Shown here in pieces: positions 39,587 to 48,375 of a DNA stretch of 64,000 bases (position 1 is its first letter; every line of letters starts with the position of its first letter). Below the pieces are notes generated by a model. The model was given only the letters and a program-made list of their open reading frames with translations, had not been told where the DNA came from and searched no databases. Both the position numbers and the translations under genes were made by a program. Location of the stretch: the NCBI GenBank assembly GCA_030615025.1, contig JAUXAB010000009.1:1-64000 (forward strand). The letters are read 5' to 3'. This DNA is from Phycisphaerae bacterium. GTDB lineage: Bacteria > Planctomycetota > Phycisphaerae > Sedimentisphaerales > Anaerobacaceae.

Positions 39587-39618
39587 CCGTGAAATCTGTG
39601 AAATCCGTGGTTAAAAGA
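39587..39618. repeat. Interspersed 9-base-period repeat, copy 2
   Basis: This is the second copy of the CCGTGAAAT / CTGTGAAAT / CCGTGG element, followed by TTAAAAGA. It ends three bases before the secretin stop codon and matches 393-424. Confidence 0.6.
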
Positions 39619-39620
39619 CT

Positions 39621-42600
39621 TTAGGTTCCGCTTTCCATTGCCGCAATCGCCTCTTTTTCACGCTCCTCCTGGAGAATGATAGTCGGCTTAACCAGTATTA
39701 GTAATATCTTATGGTCCTTGACTATGGTGCGATTACTGAACAATCTTCCAATAAAAGGTATCTTGCTCAATACCGGCACGCCTGCCTCCTTTTCAACTTC
39801 TGCCGTTATTTTCTGGCCGCCTAATAGTAATGTTCCTCCGTCCGGCACGCTTACACGCGTTTGGAGACTCGACATTTCTGTCTCAGGAACTTCTATACGG
39901 TACGTTTCCCGTGTAGTAGGTGCTCCTCCTGTTCCTGGTATAACCGCTTCAACCGTGTGGGCTTTCAGCCTGAGTAAATCCTGCAGGTAAGTAGTTATAT
40001 TGAGCAATACGTATTTTTTATCCGGACTGATAGTTGGTGTAATAGTAAGAGAAGTACCGGCTGGAATACGTTGCACGTTCTGTATTACACTGGGGGCACC
40101 AGCACCATAGGTCGGACCGTAGCCACCGCCAAGAGCGCCGGCACCACCTCCGCCAAGAACAGTCGGCGGCAGCGCGTACGAAATATCTCTTTGAATCTGG
40201 AACGTCGCCGACTCTCCGCTCAGAACAGTAAGTTTCGGAGCAGTCAGGGTCGTTGCATCTGTGTGGGCCTGGGTCGCTCTGATAAGAAAGCTGACCTGGA
40301 GGTCATCAAGTGCACTGCCATAAGTCGCATAACCACTAAGACCCCCCCCACCCACCGTCAACCCGTGTTCAATACCAGCCAAAGTCCCCGGAACCTTTGT
40401 CACTTCTGGGACAACAGCACCTAAAGACCCTTGGTCGAACACAATCGGGCTCCACTTACCACCAAAGTTGTATGTAAAGTCTATATCAAGACCGATATCT
40501 TCCAGGAAATTCTCAGTCACCACCAGGAACCTGGTCTCGATGGAAACCTGATGTCCAAGCGCCTTACGCATCTCATTGAGCAGCGTTTCAATCTCATTAT
40601 GAATATCACGGCTCTGGAGGATAATAAGTTTCTTGTTTTCATAAGTTGTTATCGTACCCTCTCCACCAGCCTCCCACCAGCTATCCGGATCGACGGTATC
40701 CTGGATAAGGGTGATCAGATTATCCGCTCGATACTCTCTCTCGTAATCGTACATGCCGCCGCCCATCATGCCGCCGCCCATGCCGCGGAAATTGGCCGGC
40801 TCGGCAACAAGGTCACTAATGTCATAAACACGGTGAACCATCGGACGCTCAAGCATATCTACTGTCCCTATCAGAATTACTCCTTCGTCCACAACATAGA
40901 TGAGTTCTGCAAAATCGATAGACGAAACTCCTGCTAACAGAATCTCCAACGCCTTGCGAAGCTTAATACTGGTCAGCGGGTCCATGCCCGCAGTAGTGTC
41001 CTGATCGACCTCGGCATTCTCGAGTAAATCCTTCCAGTTGGGCTGTATTTGTACAGAGCCTTCTACAGAATTTCTTAATTTCTCTATCACTTCGCCGAAA
41101 GTCATTACCGGTGTCAGGTCCGAAAGGTCGATAAGCTCCTCCAGTTGATCATAGACAAATTTGTCGACCTCGGACAACCCAATCGGCCTATCCGGCTGGC
41201 GCGTTGGCTTCTCAATAAGCTCTCGCCAATACGGAGGATAAGTGAGCTCTTCGGCGTACGTAATGCCCGACTCATCTGTTTTCAGCAAAATATCTGCTCT
41301 TTGTTTCTCCGACTCTTTCTTCACCTCTAATTGTTTCCGGAAGTAAATCATATCTTCCAGCGTGTCTTTTAGCACAAGCGCCTGCTCATTTTGCGGGTCT
41401 AATGCAAGCAGGCTTACCAATTGACCAAGAGCTGCTTCATAACGCTGCTGTTTCTGATAAGTCAGCGCGTTTTCCATCAATTCGGCTATCCTTTCTTTCC
41501 TGTCAATCTCCATTTGTGTTCTAAACCGACGTTGTGCCTCTGCCGCTAATTGACGTTTCTGTTGTTCCTGCTCAAGAATCTTCGCGTTCTCTTTCTCTAA
41601 TATCTCTTCGGTCATTGCTTTCAGTTTACCGCTGTATTCTTTGAAAAGTGCATCTCCAAGATGCATCTGGTTTTGGTTCACAGTAAGTGCAGCCGTCTCA
41701 ACCGCGTTCTTTGCCCTATCAAATCTGGCCTGGTTTATGTAACTACGCGCTTTAGCTATAGCATCGTTAACAACTACTCTGGTATAGTCTCGTATGATCT
41801 TCCTTTCGCGGTTAATTTTTTCGATATAGGTGCTCTGGCCCGTTACCGGCGAAACAACTCTTGGCGCAACCTTCGTCGTAACAACTTCTGACTCAGCAAC
41901 CTTTGGCTCAAGCACCTCCGTCTCAGCAACCTCTACCTCAGCAACATCCGACTCAGTAACCTCCGTCTCAGTAACTACTGGACTAACAACGGCCTCCAGT
42001 TTCTCTTGTTCTCGAACGAGCTTTCGCTCGGCTCTGTTGGGTAAGAGCTTATCTATTTGCGCCAGATAACCTTCTACTGCCTTTCTCATTTGCGGTGGGA
42101 TTAAGTCGCTGGCCGCGACTTTTACAAAACCTTCCCGGGCCTTCTCAAGCTGACCGGTGTAGTAAAGTCCGATACTGCGGTTCCAAAGCTCGGCGATTTC
42201 TTTCTTCCGCTCATCCAGGCTCACAACAGGTTTCTTAACCTCTGCCGCAGCTTCTACCGGCTTCTCTTTAATCGAAGGCTTTTTACTCTTGCTCTTTTCA
42301 AGCTTGGCTTTGGCCACAATTACCTGAGCGTCTATTTGCCTGAACGCCTCGGCGATTTGCTTCCGCTCCTCTGTGGTCAAAAACTTACTATCTTTGATCT
42401 TTTCAAGATATGTCTTGGCTGCGATTAGTTGGTCCCGCTTAATCAAATCGTTGACTACCCGAAATGTCTCTAAGGCACCCTTTCTTTCAAGTACAGCTAT
42501 CTGGCTCTCTTTCAGAAGCTCCTTTAGTCGCTCACGCGTAGCAACAGTCAAATATTCCTCGTACTCCTGGGCCATAAAGAAGGTTTTTACTGCTTGCTCA

Positions 42601-42803
42601 AAGAAACCCTTTTTGTATTCTTCCTGCCCAGTCTGCATATAGGTTTGGACTATTCGGCGGATTGCTTCCTGCCTGTCAGCCCCTGCATTTTCCTGCGACA
42701 GAGCCACTTGCGATACTGTTATTATTGGCAATAAAATCAACGCCAGAACAACGGACAGGGACCTCCTGCCAAAAGGCTCGGTCAAGAAACTTGGCTTGTT
42801 CAA
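39621..42803 (-). CDS. Secretin-family outer-membrane pore protein with N-terminal helical repeat region
   Basis: The 1060-residue protein starts with TTG behind a strong AGGAGG site and has a signal peptide (SLSVVLALILLPIITVSQVALSQ). Residues about 35-500 are helical, TPR-like and partly coiled coil, with a short 'E-V-x-E-x-E-V' tandem stretch (VTESDVAEVEVAETEV). A small STN-like region is followed by a GspD/PilQ-type secretin domain: VSIETRFLVVTENFLEDIG, TTLTAPKLTVLSGESATFQI, LTITPTISPDKKYVLLNI, the VPDGGTLLLGGQ signature, VPVLSKIPFIGRLFSNR and KILLILVKPTII. It would form a multimeric outer-membrane channel of a type II or type IV pilus system. It is about 110 bases upstream of the giant gene on the same strand and may be co-transcribed with it. 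Other secretion genes are not in the window. Confidence 0.88.
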   Translation of the reverse strand: MNKPSFLTEPFGRRSLSVVLALILLPIITVSQVALSQENAGADRQEAIRRIVQTYMQTGQEEYKKGFFEQAVKTFFMAQEYEEYLTVATRERLKELLKESQIAVLERKGALETFRVVNDLIKRDQLIAAKTYLEKIKDSKFLTTEERKQIAEAFRQIDAQVIVAKAKLEKSKSKKPSIKEKPVEAAAEVKKPVVSLDERKKEIAELWNRSIGLYYTGQLEKAREGFVKVAASDLIPPQMRKAVEGYLAQIDKLLPNRAERKLVREQEKLEAVVSPVVTETEVTESDVAEVEVAETEVLEPKVAESEVVTTKVAPRVVSPVTGQSTYIEKINRERKIIRDYTRVVVNDAIAKARSYINQARFDRAKNAVETAALTVNQNQMHLGDALFKEYSGKLKAMTEEILEKENAKILEQEQQKRQLAAEAQRRFRTQMEIDRKERIAELMENALTYQKQQRYEAALGQLVSLLALDPQNEQALVLKDTLEDMIYFRKQLEVKKESEKQRADILLKTDESGITYAEELTYPPYWRELIEKPTRQPDRPIGLSEVDKFVYDQLEELIDLSDLTPVMTFGEVIEKLRNSVEGSVQIQPNWKDLLENAEVDQDTTAGMDPLTSIKLRKALEILLAGVSSIDFAELIYVVDEGVILIGTVDMLERPMVHRVYDISDLVAEPANFRGMGGGMMGGGMYDYEREYRADNLITLIQDTVDPDSWWEAGGEGTITTYENKKLIILQSRDIHNEIETLLNEMRKALGHQVSIETRFLVVTENFLEDIGLDIDFTYNFGGKWSPIVFDQGSLGAVVPEVTKVPGTLAGIEHGLTVGGGGLSGYATYGSALDDLQVSFLIRATQAHTDATTLTAPKLTVLSGESATFQIQRDISYALPPTVLGGGGAGALGGGYGPTYGAGAPSVIQNVQRIPAGTSLTITPTISPDKKYVLLNITTYLQDLLRLKAHTVEAVIPGTGGAPTTRETYRIEVPETEMSSLQTRVSVPDGGTLLLGGQKITAEVEKEAGVPVLSKIPFIGRLFSNRTIVKDHKILLILVKPTIILQEEREKEAIAAMESGT

Positions 42804-43099
42804 AATAAACCTCCTGCCAAAAAAATACTACCCTCGTAAGGAAATTTTTATCAAACTACGTTCTTCACAACCTCCAGTTATAGAATAGATAAGACTTATG
42901 ATAATCGAGTTTATAATAAAATATTTAATATTGCAAGAGAAAAATTTGATTTATATTAACTTGGCCGATAATATTCAAGTTTCCATTTGTTAAACTGGGA
43001 AGTCTCGGTAAATCGAGGCAAAAATAGTCACCTGAAAAACGCTTTTTTATGGCCAAAAAGAAGCTTTTAACAAAACGTAAACACGTAAAAAAACAAAAT

Positions 43100-43870
43100 A
43101 TGACCCAAAAACCTCTCGTTTTAGCTATTGAAACCTCCAGTAGAATTGGCTCCGTTGCAATAGCTCTCGGTGAAAAAATCCTTGCAGAAACCGCTTTTTC
43201 CGCACCAATCAGACACAGTGAGGAGATTTTTACTGCCATCAGTGATATCCTGAACCGCTTCAGCAGAAAGCCTGGCCAAATCGGGCAGGTTCACATCTCT
43301 GTTGGCCCCGGAAGCTTCACAGGCTTGCGCATCGCCGTTACCCTTGCAAAGACAATGCACCTGGCAAACGCCGCAAAAATCGTCGCTGTCGATACACTCG
43401 ACGTAATCGCCGCCAACAAAATTAGTCTTACCACAGAGAACACAGTTCAGCATTCGAGTCACGAGTCACGAGCCACCGGCCACGAAAGAATCGCCCCCAT
43501 CCTCGACGCTAAGCGAGGCCGGTTCTTCATCGCTGTTTACCAACGCAATACGAGCGACAAGCGACAAGCGACAAGCGACGGAACCTGGAAAAAACTTTTT
43601 CCAGATTCCCTAATGACCGCGTCCCAATTCCTCGACCAATTTGCCTGCGACGAAAAACCAATCTTGCTGCTCGGCGACGGCCTGCTATATTATAAGGATA
43701 AATTCAAAGCCGACACCGTTCGTTTTTTAGACGAGAAATACTGGAGTCCACGAGCTTCAAAGGTTCATCTCCTCGGCTGGAAAAAAGCCCTGACCAACCA
43801 GTTCGCAGACCCCTTGACACTAACTCCGAATTATTTACTCAGCCCCGACATTAAAGTAAAGACACGATGA
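43100..43870 (+). CDS. tsaB: tRNA threonylcarbamoyladenosine biosynthesis protein TsaB
   Basis: TsaB is the inactive paralogue that stabilises TsaD in making the t6A37 modification of tRNAs reading ANN codons. Signatures are LVLAIETSSRIGSVAI, RHSEEIFTAISDILNR, the QVHISVGPGSFTGLRIAVTLAK block, VAVDTLDVIA and APILDAKRGRFFIAVY. I chose the ATG at 43100 (MTQKPLVLAIETSS); an in-frame ATG at 43049 would add a Lys-rich 17-residue extension. Neither has a clear ribosome site. Two insertions made of heptamer repeats flank the DAKRG block: SSHESRATGHER (DNA 43455-43489) and SDKRQATSDG (43552-43579). The first shares its HxSRxTxH peptide with inserts in etfA and etfB. The gene converges on the next gene across a strong terminator. 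Confidence 0.88.
   Translation: MTQKPLVLAIETSSRIGSVAIALGEKILAETAFSAPIRHSEEIFTAISDILNRFSRKPGQIGQVHISVGPGSFTGLRIAVTLAKTMHLANAAKIVAVDTLDVIAANKISLTTENTVQHSSHESRATGHERIAPILDAKRGRFFIAVYQRNTSDKRQATSDGTWKKLFPDSLMTASQFLDQFACDEKPILLLGDGLLYYKDKFKADTVRFLDEKYWSPRASKVHLLGWKKALTNQFADPLTLTPNYLLSPDIKVKTR
43455..43489 (+). repeat. In-frame heptamer repeat in tsaB (CGAGTCA family)
   Basis: Units are CGAGTCA, CGAGTCA, CGAGCCA, CCGGCCA and CGAAAGA. They are read as part of SSHESRATGHER. The opposite strand of this repeat would contain TGA stops. Confidence 0.75.
43552..43579 (+). repeat. In-frame heptamer repeat in tsaB (AAGCGAC family)
   Basis: Units are GAGCGAC then three AAGCGAC, read as TSDKRQATSD, a peptide with a 7-residue period. 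The word is the same as in the second half of the etfA and etfB repeats, but on the other strand relative to the gene. Confidence 0.75.
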
Positions 43871-43901
43871 CACATCACCATTCACCAATTACCAACAAAA
43901 A

Positions 43902-43934
43902 GGGGCCTATACCGAATCATTCGGTATAGGCCCC
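43902..43934 (-). terminator. Perfect 15-bp hairpin between convergent genes
   Basis: GGGGCCTATACCGAA, loop TCA, then the exact complement. On the minus strand the stem is followed by TTTTT, so it terminates the 44021-46762 gene. On the plus strand it is a strong hairpin without a T run behind tsaB. Confidence 0.85.
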
Positions 43935-44020
43935 GAATTAACGCGAATCTGTTGCCCTATCGCCTGTCACCTCACGCCGTTTTGGAGCCGGACAATTGGT
44001 GCCGGATGCGGCAACGTTGT

Positions 44021-46762
44021 TTATTCAAGCAGATCCGTAATTACAATAGCGTCAAGCAGTGCACCATCTTCACGACGAGCGATTTCCAGAGTGTACGTCC
44101 CGGCCGGCAGCGTCCAATTCGCAGTCTCTCCATCGTGGTCGGCGCTGAAGACCTCTTCCCAGTGCCATTCGGCGCCATCCGATGGGTCACTCCACCTCAC
44201 CCAACCGGTACCGGGCTGGTCAGGGTCTTCACCTGGAGTGAGATTAGTAGCACCCAGGATGCGGACCCAGAAGGAGTCGCCGCCGGGAATAATCACGCGA
44301 CCAAGGATTTTATAGGTTCCGCCCTGAACCGTGAAACTGTAAGTCGCGACGCCGTCAGCGGGCGCAGCGTCCATCTCGTCGCCGGTGACGCCGTCCTCTG
44401 TGCCGATGTACTTTCCGCCAGATGCCGCGGGATCATCGTAAACGTTCATAGGCGTTGTAATGCTGACCGTAGCCTCTGCTTCGATCCAAATCTCTTCCGA
44501 AGCAACCGCAGGAGCCGATTTATACAGCGCGATGTCATCCACGTAGAGAATACCTGAACCACCACCGTCAACGCCAATACTCAGCGTTGTTATATTGCTC
44601 AGATTGATGCCCAAACCCGCAAGGTCGATATTCCATTGCCTCCATATGGGTTCGGTTATATCACCATCGTACAGTACCTTGGCGCTGCCAACCTTCACGT
44701 ACAACTGATCAGCGGCAGCATTACTCAGATCGCCATGGATTCTCAGAACCAGCGTTTCAGGAGCACCTATGGTCCAATCGTGGCCTACCTGTAGATTAGC
44801 GACATCCGCCGTGGCCTCTGAATAGCCGGCAGTGCTGTTGTCATAGAAAAACGGCATCGACTGACCGCCGCCGTGAACAATAATTTGCTCAGTAAAAGGA
44901 GCCTCCATATAGCCTACCGTGGAGCCGCCGTTTGTCGGGTCGGTGAGTCCATCTATCCACGTCAAATATATCCTGTTGCTCTCGGGGTCATCGGGATCAA
45001 GGTCATTGTAGAGCTCAAAATCATCCACAACAAGATACTCGGGTGTCGATAAGTTCCAGATTTCGCCTTGCCACGTTGTGGGGGTCTCGGCGTCATTGAC
45101 CTCATCGACCCGCCAGTAGTAAGTGCTGTCTATATCGAGTGTGGTACTGTAGCTGGTCCCAGTCTCGGTACTAACAAGAGCGGTACCGTCTATGACGGCC
45201 TGCTCATCGGTGCTCAAGTACACAGTGTGCTCAGCCGCCTCTCTTCCCGCTCTGAAGCCGAGGGTCAAATCTATAGCAACATCCGTTGCACCGGACTCCG
45301 GGCTTGGCTCTCTTGCAAAGACAGGTATGCTGAAGAATCGTACCTCGCTCAGACCATATTTGGGCAGGAGGCCTCCCCAGTTATTGTTCACTGTAAGCCT
45401 GACGTACTTTGCCGCTACACTTTCAAAATCAACGGTGGTATTGGGTGTATAGTCGGCTGTACCAGGTGCCCGGGCAAACTCTTGAGCAGCTCCCAATGCC
45501 GTATAGTCGGTGCCGTTGACTGAATATTCAATGGTAACTTCTTTGATACCTAAACCTAACGCCGACTCCATCATTCCATTATGGTTCCATACCCACATCT
45601 CGTGAAGTTTGCAAACTTTGTCGAACTCATATTGGATCCAGGTCGGCTCCGGGGCACCCATGGTGGTGCACCACATATCTGTAAGTTCAGTCGAGTGCAG
45701 GTCCAAGTTATTAACATCCAATCCGTAACCGTTCACGGTATTTTCTGGTCCTTGATCGAGGTCGCTGCTGGAAGCTGTGGCAGTTATCCTCTCGCCGGCT
45801 ATAGGGTAAGCAATGGGCTCGGTCGTGAAGCTCCAGACATCGCCCTTAAAGATAGTGGAGTCTGGCGGGGCATTCACTTCATCGATGCGCCAATAGTAGG
45901 TCTGGCCGAAATCGAGACGGTCGTCAGGCTCATAAGTTGTAGCGATTTGACCTTGACTGGCCAGCACACCCAGCGGATCGCTTCCGTCGGCGTCGTTGAC
46001 ATCGTCGAAGCTTGCGCCGAAGTACACATCATGTTTGTCGGCGAAATCTCCAGGCGCCCAGCTAAGCACCACGTCTCGTGGCACATCGTCCGCCTCATCT
46101 TCCGGATTGGGCCCGCGCGCGATGGGATAATCGCCGACGAGAGTAACATCCGTCAACGTTATGTCATCGACAATGGTCCAGCCCCAGCTCCCGGAAAACG
46201 TATCGATGATATCCACAACGTATCGTTGCCCGGGGCTATCACCCGCTACTGCCGCGGCAATTGTGGGTGCATCCCAACCAATATTCTCATACGCTTCAAT
46301 ACCCTCTCCAACAGAACTGCGTCTGCCGAACAGAAGATATTCACCATCACTCAGGCGACGCAAGGCGGCCCCCATAAAATCGGCGCCCGCTTCTGCAGGC
46401 AGACCCGAGATGTTTGTCCAGGTTGGCGTATCAACCGAACCTCTCCCTCCCATCGTCCAGATTTCCACGGAGGAGGTTGCACTAATCCAAAACACAGGTG
46501 AAGTCAGTATTTTCACGTCTGTATCTGAGTCCCGATCATCCCAAAAAACAGCTTCAATGACCATGTAATCACCGGAACGAGGAAGTATCCAATCCGCAAG
46601 TTGAGTCGAAACGACAAACTCTTCACTAGCACCCTCGTAGTTGCTCCACCCTTGCAGAGTACCATCATCAAAATTGTATGTAACAACATCCGCCTGCACA
46701 CTAATGCCTGGCATAAACATCATAACAATCATAGAAATCAATATTTTCTTCGTAGTCTTCAT
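44021..46762 (-). CDS. Large secreted multidomain protein with discoidin-like and carbohydrate-binding-like domains
   Basis: The 913-residue product starts at 46762: the ribosome site AAGGAGAT lies 5 bases before the ATG and a clean signal peptide follows (MKTTKKILISMIVMMFMPGI). A longer frame to 46870 only translates a heptamer repeat. Order of regions: an N-terminal jelly-roll-like domain (VVTYNFDDGTLQGWSNYEG), an FN3-like module (ARGPNPEDEADDVPRDVVLSW ... YYWRIDEVNA), an F5/8 type C (discoidin) domain (ITATASSSD ... WIQYEFDKVCKLHEMWVWNH ... KYVRLTVNNNW), a second FN3-like module (YYWRVDEVND), another beta-sandwich ending ILYVDDIALYKS, and a C-terminal CBM6-like domain (IWIEAEATVSI ... TLEIARREDGALLDAIVI). 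No catalytic motif is seen. Likely glycan binding or surface adhesion. Confidence 0.82.
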   Translation of the reverse strand: MKTTKKILISMIVMMFMPGISVQADVVTYNFDDGTLQGWSNYEGASEEFVVSTQLADWILPRSGDYMVIEAVFWDDRDSDTDVKILTSPVFWISATSSVEIWTMGGRGSVDTPTWTNISGLPAEAGADFMGAALRRLSDGEYLLFGRRSSVGEGIEAYENIGWDAPTIAAAVAGDSPGQRYVVDIIDTFSGSWGWTIVDDITLTDVTLVGDYPIARGPNPEDEADDVPRDVVLSWAPGDFADKHDVYFGASFDDVNDADGSDPLGVLASQGQIATTYEPDDRLDFGQTYYWRIDEVNAPPDSTIFKGDVWSFTTEPIAYPIAGERITATASSSDLDQGPENTVNGYGLDVNNLDLHSTELTDMWCTTMGAPEPTWIQYEFDKVCKLHEMWVWNHNGMMESALGLGIKEVTIEYSVNGTDYTALGAAQEFARAPGTADYTPNTTVDFESVAAKYVRLTVNNNWGGLLPKYGLSEVRFFSIPVFAREPSPESGATDVAIDLTLGFRAGREAAEHTVYLSTDEQAVIDGTALVSTETGTSYSTTLDIDSTYYWRVDEVNDAETPTTWQGEIWNLSTPEYLVVDDFELYNDLDPDDPESNRIYLTWIDGLTDPTNGGSTVGYMEAPFTEQIIVHGGGQSMPFFYDNSTAGYSEATADVANLQVGHDWTIGAPETLVLRIHGDLSNAAADQLYVKVGSAKVLYDGDITEPIWRQWNIDLAGLGINLSNITTLSIGVDGGGSGILYVDDIALYKSAPAVASEEIWIEAEATVSITTPMNVYDDPAASGGKYIGTEDGVTGDEMDAAPADGVATYSFTVQGGTYKILGRVIIPGGDSFWVRILGATNLTPGEDPDQPGTGWVRWSDPSDGAEWHWEEVFSADHDGETANWTLPAGTYTLEIARREDGALLDAIVITDLLE

Positions 46763-46820
46763 AATTATCTCCTTCAAAAAAAGTTGAAATAAATGAATGT
46801 GCTTTGGCCACACACCAAAG

Positions 46821-46862
46821 CAGAAGACAGAATACAGAATACAGAATGTAGAATGCAGAACA
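46821..46862. repeat. Heptanucleotide repeat (CAGAATA x6)
   Basis: CAGAAGA, CAGAATA, CAGAATA, CAGAATG, TAGAATG, CAGAACA. It lies upstream of the 44021-46762 gene. A second run with another word (TTCTAAG, TTCTGAC, TTCTTAA, TTCTTGT) follows at 46902-46929. Confidence 0.7.
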
Positions 46863-46929
46863 ATTTTCAATTCTGGCCCCTCGACTGTGCTCGGGGCAGG
46901 CTTCTAAGTTCTGACTTCTTAATTCTTGT

Positions 46930-47530
46930 TTTGTTCTTGTCTCAAACAACTAACAATCCTTGCGCTCACTACATTTTACCTATATCCGTCCAGGATTACT
47001 TTTTACGGCTTGAGACTGCCTCCTTCCTTCCAAAAAACTAATATTAGCCGTTAATTGAAATGTAAAAATATTTTTCACTGCGCAGCACAAAGTTTCTGCT
47101 GCAACCCTGTACCTCACATACTAATTCCTCCTCTATCGAAAAACCAAAAGAAATTTGCCCGCTGAAGAACCCAAAAGCCACAGATGTCCGACTGTGCGGA
47201 CACAAAATCAACCTTATTTATACCACACTATCCACTTTCCTGTCAATAAAAATCTTCACGCGATTTGCCATATTTTTTGGCAAGATTGTGTAAAAAGCGG
47301 AAAGGGCAAGACAATATCGCTCATTTTGGGGTGGCTTCTTCGACCTATGGCAGACGTGTTCAATAAAAAGACAGTTTAAGTCTATTTGTACAATCTCAAA
47401 GAACCCCCTCAGCTTTCAATTTAAAGCGCCCAAGAGGCCATTTAAACGCCGAACTCGTCTTGGGGGGTATAATACTTAAGAAATCTATCTTTATGTTCAC
47501 TTAGAATACCCATTATATAGCTGAAATTCC
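46930..47530. other. AT-rich stretch without a convincing gene
   Basis: Short frames here have no ribosome site or protein-like composition. A small hairpin (GTCCG/CGGAC, around 47186-47200) and one copy of a dispersed repeat (47433-47470) are the only structures seen before the promoter at 47531. Confidence 0.5.
47433..47470. repeat. Dispersed repeat, copy 1
   Basis: AGAGGCCATTTAAACG followed by a CGAACTCGTCTTG segment and GGTAT is matched at about 80% by 48597-48632, in the same orientation. No coding function is seen. Confidence 0.5.
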
Positions 47531-47559
47531 TTGACAGAACGGTAGATTTTTTGTATACT
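47531..47559 (+). promoter_or_regulatory. Sigma70-type promoter of the orphan RNA
   Basis: TTGACA (47531-47536), a 17-base spacer and TATACT (47554-47559) make a near-consensus promoter. Transcription would start near 47566. No reading frame with a ribosome site follows. Confidence 0.7.
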
Positions 47560-47565
47560 TATTAT

Positions 47566-47694
47566 GTTGTAAGTGCAAGTAAGGCGACTTTCGCCGTAAT
47601 GCATTTTCCAAGGTAATGCAAATAAAGGCACTATGCAATATGGAGACGTGGTGAAGAAAAGCTGAAAACATATCGCCGGTGTCTCCTTTTTTTT
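47566..47694 (+). ncRNA. Candidate free-standing structured RNA (about 130 nt)
   Basis: Between a strong promoter and an intrinsic terminator the sequence folds by eye into a three-way junction. The closing stem is AGTGC (47572-47576) with GCACT (47628-47632). Inside it are the hairpins GGCGA-CTT-TCGCC (47583-47595) and TGCATT-TTCCAAGGT-AATGCA (47600-47620), joined by A-rich linkers (AAGTAA, GTAA, AATAAAG). It does not match the conserved cores I know for c-di-GMP, fluoride, preQ1, 6S or SRP RNAs. The next gene on this strand starts 1.6 kb away, so a cis-regulatory role is unlikely and a trans-acting small RNA is more plausible. Confidence 0.6.
47642..47694 (+). terminator. Intrinsic terminator of the orphan RNA
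   Basis: GGAGAC pairs with GTCTCC (47681-47686), extended by GGTGA with TCGCC, and eight T follow directly (47687-47694). Confidence 0.75.
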
Positions 47695-47815
47695 GCGCTC
47701 ATAGAATCGCTGAATCTATCTCGACCCTACCTCAGATAGCCTCCTGTCTGAGTTTGTTCATTGTAGAACACTAAAACCCCTCTCAGAGCCGTCATACAGA
47801 AAATCCTGAGCAGGT

Positions 47816-48061
47816 CTAACCTACGGAATCGTCATCCTGGCCATTCTGTGATGACCGTTGAATCTCTTCAATAATCTGTTTGGCCTGCTCTACATGGGTT
47901 TCTGGAACGAGTACAAGTGGAACCATGCCGTCAAGACAATAAGCCCCTTGTAGATTCTCGTTGGTGATTTGAACTGGGATTCCTGCATTCTCAAGATTTG
48001 CTTTCATCAGATAGGCAAACGTAATATCGCTTGCAGCAAAGACCTCTACATATTCGTCCAT
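47816..48061 (-). CDS. DUF2007-family small protein
   Basis: The 81-residue protein fits the DUF2007 (putative signal-transducing protein) pattern: an N-terminal strand YVEVFAASD, helix ITFAYLMKANLENAGIPVQI, a central VPLVLVPETHV strand and the helix EQAKQIIEEIQ. The ATG is preceded by AGAGGTGG at a suitable distance. Molecular function of the family is not established. It is a single gene in an otherwise gene-poor stretch. Confidence 0.75.
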   Translation of the reverse strand: MDEYVEVFAASDITFAYLMKANLENAGIPVQITNENLQGAYCLDGMVPLVLVPETHVEQAKQIIEEIQRSSQNGQDDDSVG

Positions 48062-48192
48062 ATGACCACCTCTTTAGGAGTAACGCCAATAAACTTTTAC
48101 AGAATTGTACTTAACCTCGGTGTTTGTGGCAATGTGCAATTCAAAATCCAATCGCATTGGGGCCTATTGACGGCGGTTAAAACCTGCTTTTC

Positions 48193-48375
48193 TCACTTCT
48201 TTGCTATAGATTCCAATATCACAATAAAGAATGTTGCAATTGGCCCAAGTAGTAAAGAGACCAAGAACCAAGCTATACCACTGCGATTCTTTGATTGAGC
48301 CAGTCCGGCATTTATCAATGCCAGCGTTCCCCACCCAATCGCATATGAAGATTGTTGTGTAATATTTGCGAGCAT
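48193..48375 (-). CDS. Small two-helix membrane protein
   Basis: The 60-residue product begins MLANITQQSSYAIGWGTLAL and ends in a hydrophobic segment (GIAWFLVSLLLGPIATFFIVI) and a Lys tail. The chosen ATG at 48375 has AAGGGA upstream. A longer frame to 48525 lacks a ribosome site and is not membrane-like. The core (INAGLAQSKNRSG + WFLVSLLLGP) resembles small integral membrane proteins of unknown role. Confidence 0.6.
   Translation of the reverse strand: MLANITQQSSYAIGWGTLALINAGLAQSKNRSGIAWFLVSLLLGPIATFFIVILESIAKK

Noticed and set aside
45581-46501. 306-codon plus-strand frame opposite the secreted multidomain gene
   Set aside because: The minus frame has a signal peptide, ribosome site and clear domains; this frame has none.
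46763-46870. Upstream start for the 44021-46762 gene
   Set aside because: The extra residues (HSTFCILYSVFCFG) are translation of a heptamer repeat. A strong ribosome site and signal peptide define the start at 46762.
47566-47694. c-di-GMP, fluoride or preQ1 riboswitch
   Set aside because: The conserved core sequences of these classes are not present and no downstream gene is close enough.
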